NCBI RefSeq assembly: GCF_000499785.1 | Contig: NZ_HG726021.1 | Coordinates: 208,814-272,813, forward strand | Direction: 5' to 3' | Source: Bacteroides neonati | GTDB taxonomy: Bacteria; Bacteroidota; Bacteroidia; Bacteroidales; Bacteroidaceae | DNA length: 64,000 nucleotides | In this document: positions 24,493 to 32,092 of the stretch, piece after piece | Layout of the letters: every line of letters starts with the position of its first letter | How positions within the stretch are numbered: position 1 is the stretch's first letter | Notes under the pieces: model-generated | The model's input: the letters and a program-made list of their open reading frames with translations, nothing else | Database searches by the model: none | Told to the model about the DNA's origin: nothing | Program-made: the position numbers and the translations under genes

Positions 24493-25155
24493 TGGTATAG
24501 GCTTTTGTCCTGCACTTGTCAGTTTTTGATTTAACGCAGCTTTCATCTTGGCGGCTTTAGCAGCTTGAACAAAATACAAATCAAAAAGAAGTTCCAAAAC
24601 GTCCAACAAGAACTCTGCTTCGTTAGGTTCTACATCTAATATTTCACCAGAAACCTGGTCTTCCATTCCATGAGCAGCAATATTCCCAAAACCACGTATT
24701 ATTTCCAGATTATCACTTATATAGGAAGGAAGTTTATTAGTCGCTATTAACTTGTCAATTTCTGTTTTTAGATTACGCTCTCTAATACCTTCTTTCAAAC
24801 GAATTATATTCTGCAAGCATCTACGACTCAAGGCTGCACTAGCTTTAGGACTGAACGGAAGTACAAAACAAGCTTCATTATAGTCCTCTGCAAATTTGGA
24901 TTCAACTTCTACTGGGGCAGGAGCTCTATTGCTACCTATCGGATATATCTGTTGGTATGTAATAGAGCTTCCATATAGCATCCCCGTACCTCTATCTGCT
25001 TGTTTTGATTTTCCTAAAGTTATTATAGGGCTTTTACACTTTGGATTTTGGCAACGCATATAAAATACACTATAAAACATTTCATTTTCATATCCTCCAA
25101 TATAATATTCTTTAAAATCGGGATTTATCTCTACTTGACAATGTGGACATTTCAT
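24490..25155 (-). CDS. DUF4145-domain protein with N-terminal zinc ribbon
   Basis: 221 residues. An N-terminal MKCPHC...CQNPKCKSP pair of cysteine knuckles (zinc ribbon) is followed by the DUF4145 helical domain, ending with IIRGFGNIAAHG (about 158-170), the conserved R...H block of this HEPN-related family. DUF4145 proteins often accompany restriction or defence genes. Its start has the phage-wide ACGATTATG context. It separates the portal gene from its leftover tail, so it is an insertion in the structural operon. Confidence 0.7.
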   Translation of the reverse strand: MKCPHCQVEINPDFKEYYIGGYENEMFYSVFYMRCQNPKCKSPIITLGKSKQADRGTGMLYGSSITYQQIYPIGSNRAPAPVEVESKFAEDYNEACFVLPFSPKASAALSRRCLQNIIRLKEGIRERNLKTEIDKLIATNKLPSYISDNLEIIRGFGNIAAHGMEDQVSGEILDVEPNEAEFLLDVLELLFDLYFVQAAKAAKMKAALNQKLTSAGQKPIP

Positions 25156-25327
25156 AATCGTATTATTTTAAAGTTACTATAATTTTCCTGCTAAATTTCT
25201 CACATCCTCCGCAGACTTTACCTCATGTACGGTATCTTCTACCACATCATGAAACCAAATTACAGATGCAAGCAACAAATATATAAGAAAAGCTCCAAAT
25301 TGCCAATTTTACATCAAGGAAATTTTA

Positions 25328-25356
25328 TGAAAAAGAAAAGGAGTGAATTCACTCCT
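25328..25356 (-). terminator. Hairpin overlapping the portal stop codon
   Basis: AGGAGTGAATTCACTCCT is a perfect 18-base palindrome that includes the portal TGA, followed on the minus strand by T-rich sequence. Confidence 0.5.
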
Positions 25357-26845
25357 CTTTCTTTATGGCCTGCCTTTGCATTTCGGAATTTCTCTTTTCT
25401 TCTTGTTCTTCTTTTATCTCTGCAATCTCTTCCTCAATTCTGTCACTGTTTCCAACAAACATGATACCCTCACGTGTAGACCATATACCACCAGCCACAG
25501 CGGAGACAGCAGTAGCAACCTTGTCGGAAAGATCATCAATCATGTATGGTACAAGTTCCACATCAATATCAATCGTCTTGGATGCCTTGTCAAACTCATA
25601 AGGATTGATAGCCCCCAGAGCAGACACGAGAAAGTTCGTTCTTCTTTGCATGAACTCTCCTATCACCTCGGCATGGTTTTCTACCGCCATGTGAGCACCC
25701 ATGAACATAAAGCGGAAAGCTGTACCAGACGCTTTGCCAACACCTTTCAATGTTTCAAAGGATATACGAGGTGTGTTTGTCATGTCGTATGCGTTATTGG
25801 TAAGCGTTTCAGCCTCGAATTTAATCGTATCTGGTACTTGATTCCATGTTAAATAAGAAGCCCCTGCCCCGTCTCCTGTAAGCTTTACAATACGGTCTTT
25901 GACTTTACCTGCGAACCCTTCCACATCACCAACCAACTGAAGGATTGGGAAGAAATGATAATCGATACAGTCGGCATAGTTTGAAAGCAATTTTTCCAAT
26001 CTTACACGGAAGGTTTTAATCTTCTTGCAGTAAGGTTCCGGGCGATATGCGTAAATAACAGGGAGTTTTGGAAATCCATGATTGAAAGTCTTTCCTTCTG
26101 GTTGTTCCCATCCATTCTTAAGCTCCCATTGATAGACCGAACCTTTGTCGATAGTCATAAAGCAGGTGATTTCGTGATCGTTTAAGTCCTTCTTTTTATA
26201 CTCACGGGAGAAAGCAATCATATCCCCGTTATCATCAAAGAATGGATAGAGCTTATCGCCACGGAAAGGCGACCAAAGTACGCTTTTAAGCTTCTTAGAA
26301 GGCTTAGTCTTTCCACCGAACGTCTTCTTTATGCCAGACCATAGCTTATCCCAGAAAGAATCAGCATCGACTACATACCAATACTCGGCCACTTCTTGTT
26401 CGGATAACCAAGAACGAACAACTTTCTTATTCTGATACTTGATTTTATTCTTCTGAAGAGTGGATTTGAGAGCAGCTAACAAGCCTTTTTCGTCTTCATC
26501 CTCTGTATTGCAGTCCATCTTCGGCTCTGTGCCAACCGTGAAAGCTGTTTGGATATTCACGATGTCCTGTTCCAAGGGAATGGTGATACGGTTCACTTCT
26601 TCAGTCTCGTACTCGGCAGGAACTTCAATCGTTTTGCCTGTTTTCTCATCGAAGATTGATTCCGCTCCACTTTTGAGAACCTTCCTATCCGGGTACTTCT
26701 TCTTATTCGCCATTATCTCGTGCTTCTCTGGATTCCAATCGTTCCAAAGCTCTGCGCAATCCGGAAGATTGGTTCTTCTTCCTTTCTTGAGGTATTGAAT
26801 CTTTATTCCAATGTCCTCTAATGCTAATATTTCTTCGAGTGTCAT
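25349..26845 (-). CDS. Portal protein (SPP1 gp6-like)
   Basis: 498 residues. The central region has FRVRLEKLLSNYADCIDYHF and DGAGASYLTWNQVPDTIK typical of SPP1-gp6-type portals, plus AFRFMFMGAHMAVENHAEVI, the tunnel-helix region, and an acidic coiled-coil C-terminus. Forms the dodecameric DNA channel and binds the terminase. Gene follows TerL by 11 bases as expected. Confidence 0.85.
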   Translation of the reverse strand: MTLEEILALEDIGIKIQYLKKGRRTNLPDCAELWNDWNPEKHEIMANKKKYPDRKVLKSGAESIFDEKTGKTIEVPAEYETEEVNRITIPLEQDIVNIQTAFTVGTEPKMDCNTEDEDEKGLLAALKSTLQKNKIKYQNKKVVRSWLSEQEVAEYWYVVDADSFWDKLWSGIKKTFGGKTKPSKKLKSVLWSPFRGDKLYPFFDDNGDMIAFSREYKKKDLNDHEITCFMTIDKGSVYQWELKNGWEQPEGKTFNHGFPKLPVIYAYRPEPYCKKIKTFRVRLEKLLSNYADCIDYHFFPILQLVGDVEGFAGKVKDRIVKLTGDGAGASYLTWNQVPDTIKFEAETLTNNAYDMTNTPRISFETLKGVGKASGTAFRFMFMGAHMAVENHAEVIGEFMQRRTNFLVSALGAINPYEFDKASKTIDIDVELVPYMIDDLSDKVATAVSAVAGGIWSTREGIMFVGNSDRIEEEIAEIKEEQEEKRNSEMQRQAIKKEE

Positions 26846-26856
26846 ACGATTATATT

Positions 26857-28125
26857 TTAATGATTGAATATTCCTGTTAAATCTTTTGGCTTGAGAATCT
26901 TGCCAAGCAAACAGCCTAAGACATAGTACCTCATTGCATCCATAAGGTGATTATCCTTATCTACTGGCTCGTTGATATAATTTCCATCCTTGTCCTTGTC
27001 CCACACGTAGGTTCTCAATTCCTTCATAAGGTTGTAAGAACGTTCCGTTACATACAAATCCATAGAGAGGATTTTATCTATTCCCGCCTTGATTGATGGG
27101 CCCGACTTATCTACGCCATAAATATTCACACCACGAAGTTTGATTTCGTCCACAAGTCGAGGATCAGCGGATTCGGCAAACACTTTCAAACCATAAGGAC
27201 GAACCTTGTCAGCAAGCGCATTTGTGAGCATTCCCGATTGATAACATAGTTCATCGACATAGAATGCATTATCTACAATACCACACTTCACGGCTGCTGA
27301 AACGTCTGTAGTGTACCCAAAATCTTGTCCGATAGCTACTTTCTTAGCCCATTGTGGGAACTCTTTCACAATGCCCCACTTCTTGAATATCGCACCCTCA
27401 GCTACGTCAGCCCAACGACCGATAACAACATGAGCATACTTCTCAGGATTCTTTTCTCTCATATCCTGAACCTCTCTCAAGAACTCAGGAGAAAGATTTT
27501 CTAAGTTATCAAAGTAAGTGGTATGAATATGAAGTACATTCGGGTGAGTACTTATCTGCACCTGTACCCCGTCGATCTCTACCAGCTTGTGGGTTTTCTC
27601 AATATACTTTTTGTAGATGAAGTGATTTGAATCAGAAGGGTTCATAATGATAATGATCCGGTTCTGTATTCCCTTCTTACGAATGGAGAACATGATCTTA
27701 TCAAATTCATCTTCACTGGTCCACTCCTCCGCTTCATCACATACGAAAGTAGTTATACCCTGAATAGATTTCAGCTTTGCCGTCTGATTACCGGAGGAAG
27801 TTTTTATACCCCGAAACATGATACGGCTATTAGTCATTTTGTTGACTATATCCGTCTTGGTGGTCTTGAAATACTTGGTAGTTCCATCCAATTCTATCTT
27901 CTCCATCATTTCAGGAATGATAGACATACCGGCAGAAACCATCGTGTAACGGGTATATAGAATCTGATGAACAATCTTTTCGGACGGAGTAAGTTCAAAG
28001 GTCAATCTTTCTACAAAGGTGGAAGCATTGAAAGACTTACCAGAGCCGCGACCGCCAGTGATAAGAATGATAAACTTTTCCTTATCCTCGTATAGCGGAT
28101 GATATATGTTCTGTGGAGTTATCAT
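26857..28125 (-). CDS. Terminase large subunit
   Basis: 422 residues with the packaging ATPase motifs: Walker A GGRGSGKSF (about 23-31), Walker B TTFVCDEAEEW (about 129-139), coupling MNPSD, and a C-terminal nuclease with GQDFGYTTD, ADPRLVDEIK and DKDNHLMDAMRY, the three acidic clusters of the RNase H-like fold. Cuts and pumps DNA into the head. Overlaps TerS by 4 bases. Confidence 0.93.
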   Translation of the reverse strand: MITPQNIYHPLYEDKEKFIILITGGRGSGKSFNASTFVERLTFELTPSEKIVHQILYTRYTMVSAGMSIIPEMMEKIELDGTTKYFKTTKTDIVNKMTNSRIMFRGIKTSSGNQTAKLKSIQGITTFVCDEAEEWTSEDEFDKIMFSIRKKGIQNRIIIIMNPSDSNHFIYKKYIEKTHKLVEIDGVQVQISTHPNVLHIHTTYFDNLENLSPEFLREVQDMREKNPEKYAHVVIGRWADVAEGAIFKKWGIVKEFPQWAKKVAIGQDFGYTTDVSAAVKCGIVDNAFYVDELCYQSGMLTNALADKVRPYGLKVFAESADPRLVDEIKLRGVNIYGVDKSGPSIKAGIDKILSMDLYVTERSYNLMKELRTYVWDKDKDGNYINEPVDKDNHLMDAMRYYVLGCLLGKILKPKDLTGIFNH

Positions 28126-28616
28126 TCAATCTTACCTTTAATCCATTCGTCAATACTGATACCCTTATTGGGGCTCTTTGGAATATCATCATCTTCTTCT
28201 ATCCTCGGAGCCGGCTTATTCCATTGTTCGGGCTTACGGTTTTTCAACCAGAAGATACCGGCTGTTGTATCAGGTGGAACTTCCTGTTCAAGCTCGACAA
28301 CCTCTATTCTTTCCTTCTCGCATCTTCGACCTTCCTCATCGAAATACACCTCCTTCACTTTGATAGCCTGCTGAACCTTAATAGTCATACCAGTTGCTTT
28401 CTTGTACAAGGTATTTTCAACTTTAAGTTCAAGAGGCGCGCGCCCGTTTTTTAATGCTTTGGATAATTCGGATAACTTTCCTTTCAGTTCAGAGAAATAC
28501 GTTTCATTGTAGCCGATGTTTGCAGCGATTTGCTTATCGTCTAATCCATCTCTTGCCCATCCTTCTATACGAATGAGATTGTGAGGGTCTTTAAAATCAA
28601 ACTTCGGCTTTGCCAT
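28122..28616 (-). CDS. Terminase small subunit
   Basis: 164 residues. N-terminal HTH-like GLDDKQIAANIGYNETYFSE for DNA recognition, a central helical region, and an acidic C-terminus. Immediately upstream of TerL with a 4-base overlap. Confidence 0.8.
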   Translation of the reverse strand: MAKPKFDFKDPHNLIRIEGWARDGLDDKQIAANIGYNETYFSELKGKLSELSKALKNGRAPLELKVENTLYKKATGMTIKVQQAIKVKEVYFDEEGRRCEKERIEVVELEQEVPPDTTAGIFWLKNRKPEQWNKPAPRIEEDDDIPKSPNKGISIDEWIKGKIE

Positions 28617-28617
28617 A

Positions 28618-29301
28618 TTAATCTACCCTTTCTACCATATCAGACAAAACTTCACCTTTGACATATTTCTCTTGAGGTCTGAATCCAAAACGCTGAAGGA
28701 ATACTTCTTTGTTATTCTGATTGCTGAATGTCAAAACCACGAATGTATCTACCGATTCTTCATTCTTCGTTTGAGAATGGTTCATCACCGCTTTTCTCAT
28801 TTCCCTTTTGTTATCATAGATTTCATTATTCAGCTTCATTACTTCTTTATCCGCTTCGCTCGGCTCTTCTATTGAGGGCAAATCCACTTCAACACCTAAA
28901 ATGCCAACATCATTAATATCAAGACCAGCACACTCGAAATCTATATCACTCAACATTGCAGCCAAAATATCAGTATCAAACTCACCTTGAGTTTTTGTAT
29001 TGTTGAAAAAGATATTTTGCTCTTTTTCTTCTTTCTCTGATAAATCAACCATTGATACAGTGAGATTATAATCTTTACCTCTCTCAAGAGAATCTAATAT
29101 AGATATACGTTGATGACCTGATACTATATTCATGGTATTCTTATTAACCACAATAGTATCAAGCAATCCAACTCGCTTTATATTCTCCTTCAACTTCTTC
29201 TTAGCTGCTTCGGATATTTTACGTGGATTGTAATCGGCATTTTTAATCTCACCCCGACTAATTGTTGCCGTTTCAAATTTCTGATATTTACTGATTTCCA
29301 T
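28618..29301 (-). CDS. ParB-like protein, IbrB-type
   Basis: 227 residues. N-terminal ParB/Srx fold: NADYNPRKISEAAKKKLKEN, GLLDTIVVNKNTMNIVSGHQ and RISILDSLERG, with the conserved GHQR. The gene overlaps a PAPS-reductase-like gene, the same pair as IbrB-IbrA, which are linked to prophage gene regulation in enterobacteria. Here it sits between early genes and terminase. What it binds or cuts is unknown; ParB-like nucleases are an alternative. Confidence 0.7.
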   Translation of the reverse strand: MEISKYQKFETATISRGEIKNADYNPRKISEAAKKKLKENIKRVGLLDTIVVNKNTMNIVSGHQRISILDSLERGKDYNLTVSMVDLSEKEEKEQNIFFNNTKTQGEFDTDILAAMLSDIDFECAGLDINDVGILGVEVDLPSIEEPSEADKEVMKLNNEIYDNKREMRKAVMNHSQTKNEESVDTFVVLTFSNQNNKEVFLQRFGFRPQEKYVKGEVLSDMVERVD

Positions 29302-29962
29302 ATTTAGCTTCTATTAAATTAAACTCCTTGATTATCTTTTTATAGTCTTCTGGGTAATGGTCTTTAATATAGAGTATCGTTTCAGGACGGAAGTTTATAC
29401 CAGAGCTTCCCCTCTTGCTTCCAAGTTTTAATGGATCAGGCAATTTATGCAATTTGATGTACGACAAACAATCTTTATTGGCCCAATTTACAATAGGATA
29501 ATACTTACCATAGTCAAAATGAATATCAGATTTTGCGGCTTTGTTGAACATACCTCTACGGACAAAAGAATCTGAAATTTTCATCCCATATACAATAACA
29601 TCCGATTGATACTTAATTTTGAGATAGTCTTCAATATCACGCAACTTCAATCTTTTTAGCCCATCAATATGCTTCACACTCAACAAACCTTGAGTTTTGA
29701 AGTTATATAAATCAGTATGGGGAAGCTGGACTATTTCTACATTGCCATAAGAACGTGCCCAATTAAAGAAAGGCTCTACAATATTCAGACCTTTAACATG
29801 ATACAAAAAGCAACATACAACCTTTTTGAAGTGATTTTGGAGCAAATGCAACAAAACAATACTGTCTTTGCCAGTTGCAGAAAAAAACAATATTGCCGTA
29901 TCACTTTTCTGCGATGCGTGCAATATTGTTTCTCTCGTTTTCCGCATTACTGAAGCATTCAT
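29288..29962 (-). CDS. PAPS-reductase-family PP-loop protein, IbrA-type
   Basis: 224 residues. PP-loop FFSATGKDSIVLLHLL (about 26-41) replaces the usual SGGxDS, as in IbrA and other phage members. VKGLNIVEPFFNWARSYGN and ADIHFDYGKYYPIVNW-like segments follow. PAPS-reductase-like phage proteins act in adenylyl transfer or DNA/sulfur modification rather than sulfate assimilation. Its coding frame extends upstream without a start codon (see 29963-30119). Confidence 0.7.
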   Translation of the reverse strand: MNASVMRKTRETILHASQKSDTAILFFSATGKDSIVLLHLLQNHFKKVVCCFLYHVKGLNIVEPFFNWARSYGNVEIVQLPHTDLYNFKTQGLLSVKHIDGLKRLKLRDIEDYLKIKYQSDVIVYGMKISDSFVRRGMFNKAAKSDIHFDYGKYYPIVNWANKDCLSYIKLHKLPDPLKLGSKRGSSGINFRPETILYIKDHYPEDYKKIIKEFNLIEAKYGNQ

Positions 29963-30119
29963 TAATCTCCCCCGAATGCCGCTGTAAGGTCGGAACGCTT
30001 TTGCGCTCTTGTTCCGAAACCAGCTTGATGACCTACTGCCGCTTTACCGGCATTTACTCTACGCCCATGAGTCGTAACTCCAGTGGTGCGATTGATACGT
30101 TTTCTAATACTTCCGACTC
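29963..30119 (-). other. Open, protein-like frame upstream of the IbrA-type gene with no start codon
   Basis: In frame with the 29962 ATG, sequence reads RKRINRTTGVTTHGRRVNAG and continues to AFRPYSGIRGRLMNAS: basic, Gly/Arg-rich, without stop, but no ATG, GTG or TTG near its beginning. It could be a remnant of another phage gene or an N-terminal extension reached by frameshift from the ASCH gene, which ends in the neighbouring frame. Confidence 0.35.
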
Positions 30120-30122
30120 TGC

Positions 30123-30521
30123 TTATTTCTCCCCTTTAAAAGTTTCTACTATGTTACCTAACTCGAATATTATATAAGCCAATGCGTATTCTTTACCATC
30201 TTTTTCAGCTATGATAAAATCGCCATTCTCATCATACAGAAATTCAACACGAGCGTCTTTTACTTCAACAACAAGATATGGACGTTTCCCTTTGTACTCA
30301 CCAGTTACCAGCTTTAGTCTGTCATATTCTTTAGCTTTGACCATCACTTCCGAATCACCTTCCGGAATGTCTTCTTCTTTATCATACTCGTTATCGTCAA
30401 CGATGAAAGAAACGTAATCACAAACATTTCGGGGTGTAATCTCACGCCTTTCAAAATCTTTCTTGCCAGAAAGAATATCATCAAAAGGCTTTTGCTTAAT
30501 GCTAAGCGTCAATACTTTCAT
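30123..30521 (-). CDS. ASCH-domain protein
   Basis: 132 residues; LTLSIKQKPFDDILSGKKDF and ERREITPRNV match the ASCH fold's RNA-binding start (IK-kp...i..G.K..E.R). ASCH proteins bind RNA or act as nucleosidases. Starts in the ACACGATTATG context. A second ASCH gene lies at 35883. Confidence 0.7.
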   Translation of the reverse strand: MKVLTLSIKQKPFDDILSGKKDFERREITPRNVCDYVSFIVDDNEYDKEEDIPEGDSEVMVKAKEYDRLKLVTGEYKGKRPYLVVEVKDARVEFLYDENGDFIIAEKDGKEYALAYIIFELGNIVETFKGEK

Positions 30522-30553
30522 AATCGTGTAATTTTATTGGTTAATAATCGTAG

Positions 30554-30627
30554 TTGCGGAAACAGGACTCGAACCTGTGACCATCGCCAAGTCAAAGCGA
30601 TAAGCTAACCAACTGCTCCATTCCGCG
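30554..30627 (-). tRNA. Phage tRNA with unusual features (anticodon GAC if 7-nt loop)
   Basis: Seven-base acceptor CGCGGAA/TTCCGCA with a C1-A72 mismatch (a hallmark of initiator tRNA), D-arm with GGTTA, T-arm ACAGG-TTCGAGT-CCTGT. The anticodon arm TCGCT-TTGACTT-GGCGA gives anticodon GAC (Val), closed by a T-G pair; read another way it has five Watson-Crick pairs and a 9-nt loop. Position 37 is T, which is rare. No encoded CCA. The 5' end overlaps the end of the HNH gene. Confidence 0.6.
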
Positions 30628-31114
30628 ATATATTTCTTTTAAGTATATAATTCAATGTGCCTTTGCTACTTATCGAATATTTATTCATAAGCTCTCTATA
30701 AGTAGCCCCCTTTGAGTATTCTAATTGAATCTGTTGTGCTAATTCATCTGAGTATTTTTTAATTGCCTCTGATGCTTTTTTAGCGCAACGCATTCTTGTT
30801 TCTTCAGCCTTATCCATCGCATTTTCAAACGGTGTACCTATTGCTATATTCTCATACGAATTATCAAAAGAATCACCATTTAAATGTCTAACTTCAATGT
30901 ATTTGTCAAAAATAGCATCACCAAATTTTTGATAAGCCTGCAATCTATGTACATAGACTTTGATAACTTTCGTTTCACTCACCCTTATGCCAATATACAT
31001 ATATGGGTCGCTGCCACGTGTACCAACTTTTTTGCCACGTGCAGAAAAGGCATTGCCTTGTGAATCGACATAATACCCTTTATCTTTCGCTAATATCTCA
31101 TATCTACTCTTCAT
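30605..31114 (-). CDS. HNH homing-type endonuclease
   Basis: 169 residues. HNH_3 signature VYVHRLQAYQKFGD, then YIEVRHLNGDSFDNSYENIA (His, Asn, Asn residues of the metal site). C-terminal IQLEYSKGATYRELMNKYSI is a helix-turn-helix. Free-standing phage homing nucleases have this build. Its stop lies inside the tRNA gene downstream, so nuclease and tRNA may have moved together. Confidence 0.75.
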   Translation of the reverse strand: MKSRYEILAKDKGYYVDSQGNAFSARGKKVGTRGSDPYMYIGIRVSETKVIKVYVHRLQAYQKFGDAIFDKYIEVRHLNGDSFDNSYENIAIGTPFENAMDKAEETRMRCAKKASEAIKKYSDELAQQIQLEYSKGATYRELMNKYSISSKGTLNYILKRNISRNGAVG

Positions 31115-31177
31115 ATTTTAAACATTACCTCAAAGATACTACCACAACCAAAGATAACGAAATATCTTCAATCGCTA

Positions 31178-31205
31178 TTCACGACAATCGGGTTATTGTC
31201 GTGAA
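31178..31205. promoter_or_regulatory. Perfect palindrome TTCACGACAAT (copy 4)
   Basis: Same 11-base arms as 23400-23427, spacer CGGGTT. It lies 64 bases upstream of the HNH gene start, in the likely promoter region. Confidence 0.7.
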
Positions 31206-31270
31206 CTAAGCTCTTTTAGATGGTTCATTTGTTCTATTGAAAGAACTTGTTGTATCATTTCCATAATCAT

Positions 31271-31456
31271 CTATATCCTGATAGCCTTCGGGCTACCAGG
31301 ATAAAAATTTGCTTTCAGTTTCAATAATCTCAGAACCTCTTTCAGTTCGCTATCAGTGTACTTTTCAGCCATTTCACGACTTATACCGTTGGTATTCATA
31401 GCCAGTTCAATGGCTCTTGACTTACTGACTTTAATAGGTTGTCTTTTGATTTTCAT
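31271..31456 (-). CDS. Hypothetical early protein, 61 aa
   Basis: MKIKRQPIKVSKSRAIELAM, basic and helical, with SREMAEKYTDSELKEVLRLL. Preceded by ACACGATTATG. No family recognised; a small DNA- or protein-binding early protein is possible. Confidence 0.55.
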   Translation of the reverse strand: MKIKRQPIKVSKSRAIELAMNTNGISREMAEKYTDSELKEVLRLLKLKANFYPGSPKAIRI

Positions 31457-31470
31457 AATCGTGTATTTAG

Positions 31471-31713
31471 TTAATATTCCACTGATTGAACCATACCCTT
31501 TGCCAAGAACTCTATGTATGGCATAACGTCACCATTCTTGAAGTCGATCTTTCTGAAAGTGGTTTCTACCTGGTTAACGATGTTTTTAGGCATTGAATAG
31601 ATGAAGTCTACCAACATATCTACTGTTAAGCCTATATTGCCTTCGTTCTCTAAGAGTGAAGTTTCTGAACTGATATTCTTCTCTTCTAATAATGTTTCAA
31701 TGTAACGTGCCAT
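31471..31713 (-). CDS. Hypothetical early protein, 80 aa
   Basis: MARYIETLLEEKNISSETSL, acidic, helical. Start context TATACGATCATG is a variant of the shared early-gene motif. Lies 14 bases upstream of the 61-aa gene, same operon. No family recognised. Confidence 0.55.
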   Translation of the reverse strand: MARYIETLLEEKNISSETSLLENEGNIGLTVDMLVDFIYSMPKNIVNQVETTFRKIDFKNGDVMPYIEFLAKGMVQSVEY

Positions 31714-31768
31714 GATCGTATATTTTATTAGTTATTCAAATTCTGTTTTGATTATCATGCTGTAAATA

Positions 31769-31862
31769 TAGTATCATTTATAATATAAAATACTATCCAT
31801 GCGTTAATAAATCAAAAAACAGGGTATTATTTATAATATATAATACTTATTTTCTACATTTG
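31769..31862 (+). promoter_or_regulatory. Operator-promoter region of the + strand DCD/methyltransferase operon
   Basis: Two AT-rich dyads: TAGTAT/ATACTA at 31769-31795 and GTATTAT/ATAATAC at 31824-31846. The -7 element TACATTTG (31855-31862) ends 4 bases before the ATG at 31867, so the mRNA is probably leaderless or nearly so. Confidence 0.5.
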
Positions 31863-31866
31863 CAAT

Positions 31867-32082
31867 ATGGAAGCAAAAGGAGTAATACATCTTGAAATGA
31901 AAGAGACAGGTGCGCATCGGTATTTCGGGTCACCATCTGCCATGTACGAGCATTTCACGAGTCAAGAACTTGGAATAGCTCGACAGTCTCTTTTGAACTA
32001 TTGGCAGAAAACGGAGGAACCTTATGAGAATGCTATTTGCATAATACGAAAAGGAGAATTAGAACGAAAGAAAAAAATATAA
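31867..32082 (+). CDS. Small putative regulator, 71 aa
   Basis: MEAKGVIHLEMKETGAHRYF, then a helical region QELGIARQSLLNYWQKTEEP that resembles a helix-turn-helix, and a basic end (RKGELERKKKI). Similar small genes are frequent in Bacteroides mobile elements. Predicted leaderless transcript and the dyads in front of it suggest autoregulation. First gene of a + strand operon inserted into leftward early genes. Confidence 0.55.
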   Translation: MEAKGVIHLEMKETGAHRYFGSPSAMYEHFTSQELGIARQSLLNYWQKTEEPYENAICIIRKGELERKKKI

Positions 32083-32092
32083 ATATTTAAAT

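Noticed and set aside
25165..25315. Leftward frame with a membrane-like stretch and VEDTVHEVKSAEDVRNLAG
   Set aside because: No ATG or other acceptable start after the upstream stop; could be the end of a lost gene.
29288..29962. Dnd-type phosphorothioation (DndC) for the PAPS-reductase-like gene
   Set aside because: No DndA, DndD or DndE genes nearby; the ParB-like partner fits IbrA/IbrB better.
13000..31000. Contractile-tail (myovirus) assignment because of the VgrG/PAAR genes
   Set aside because: No sheath, baseplate wedge or gp25-like genes occur; the tail module is siphovirus-like and the VgrG fragment lies in the early region.
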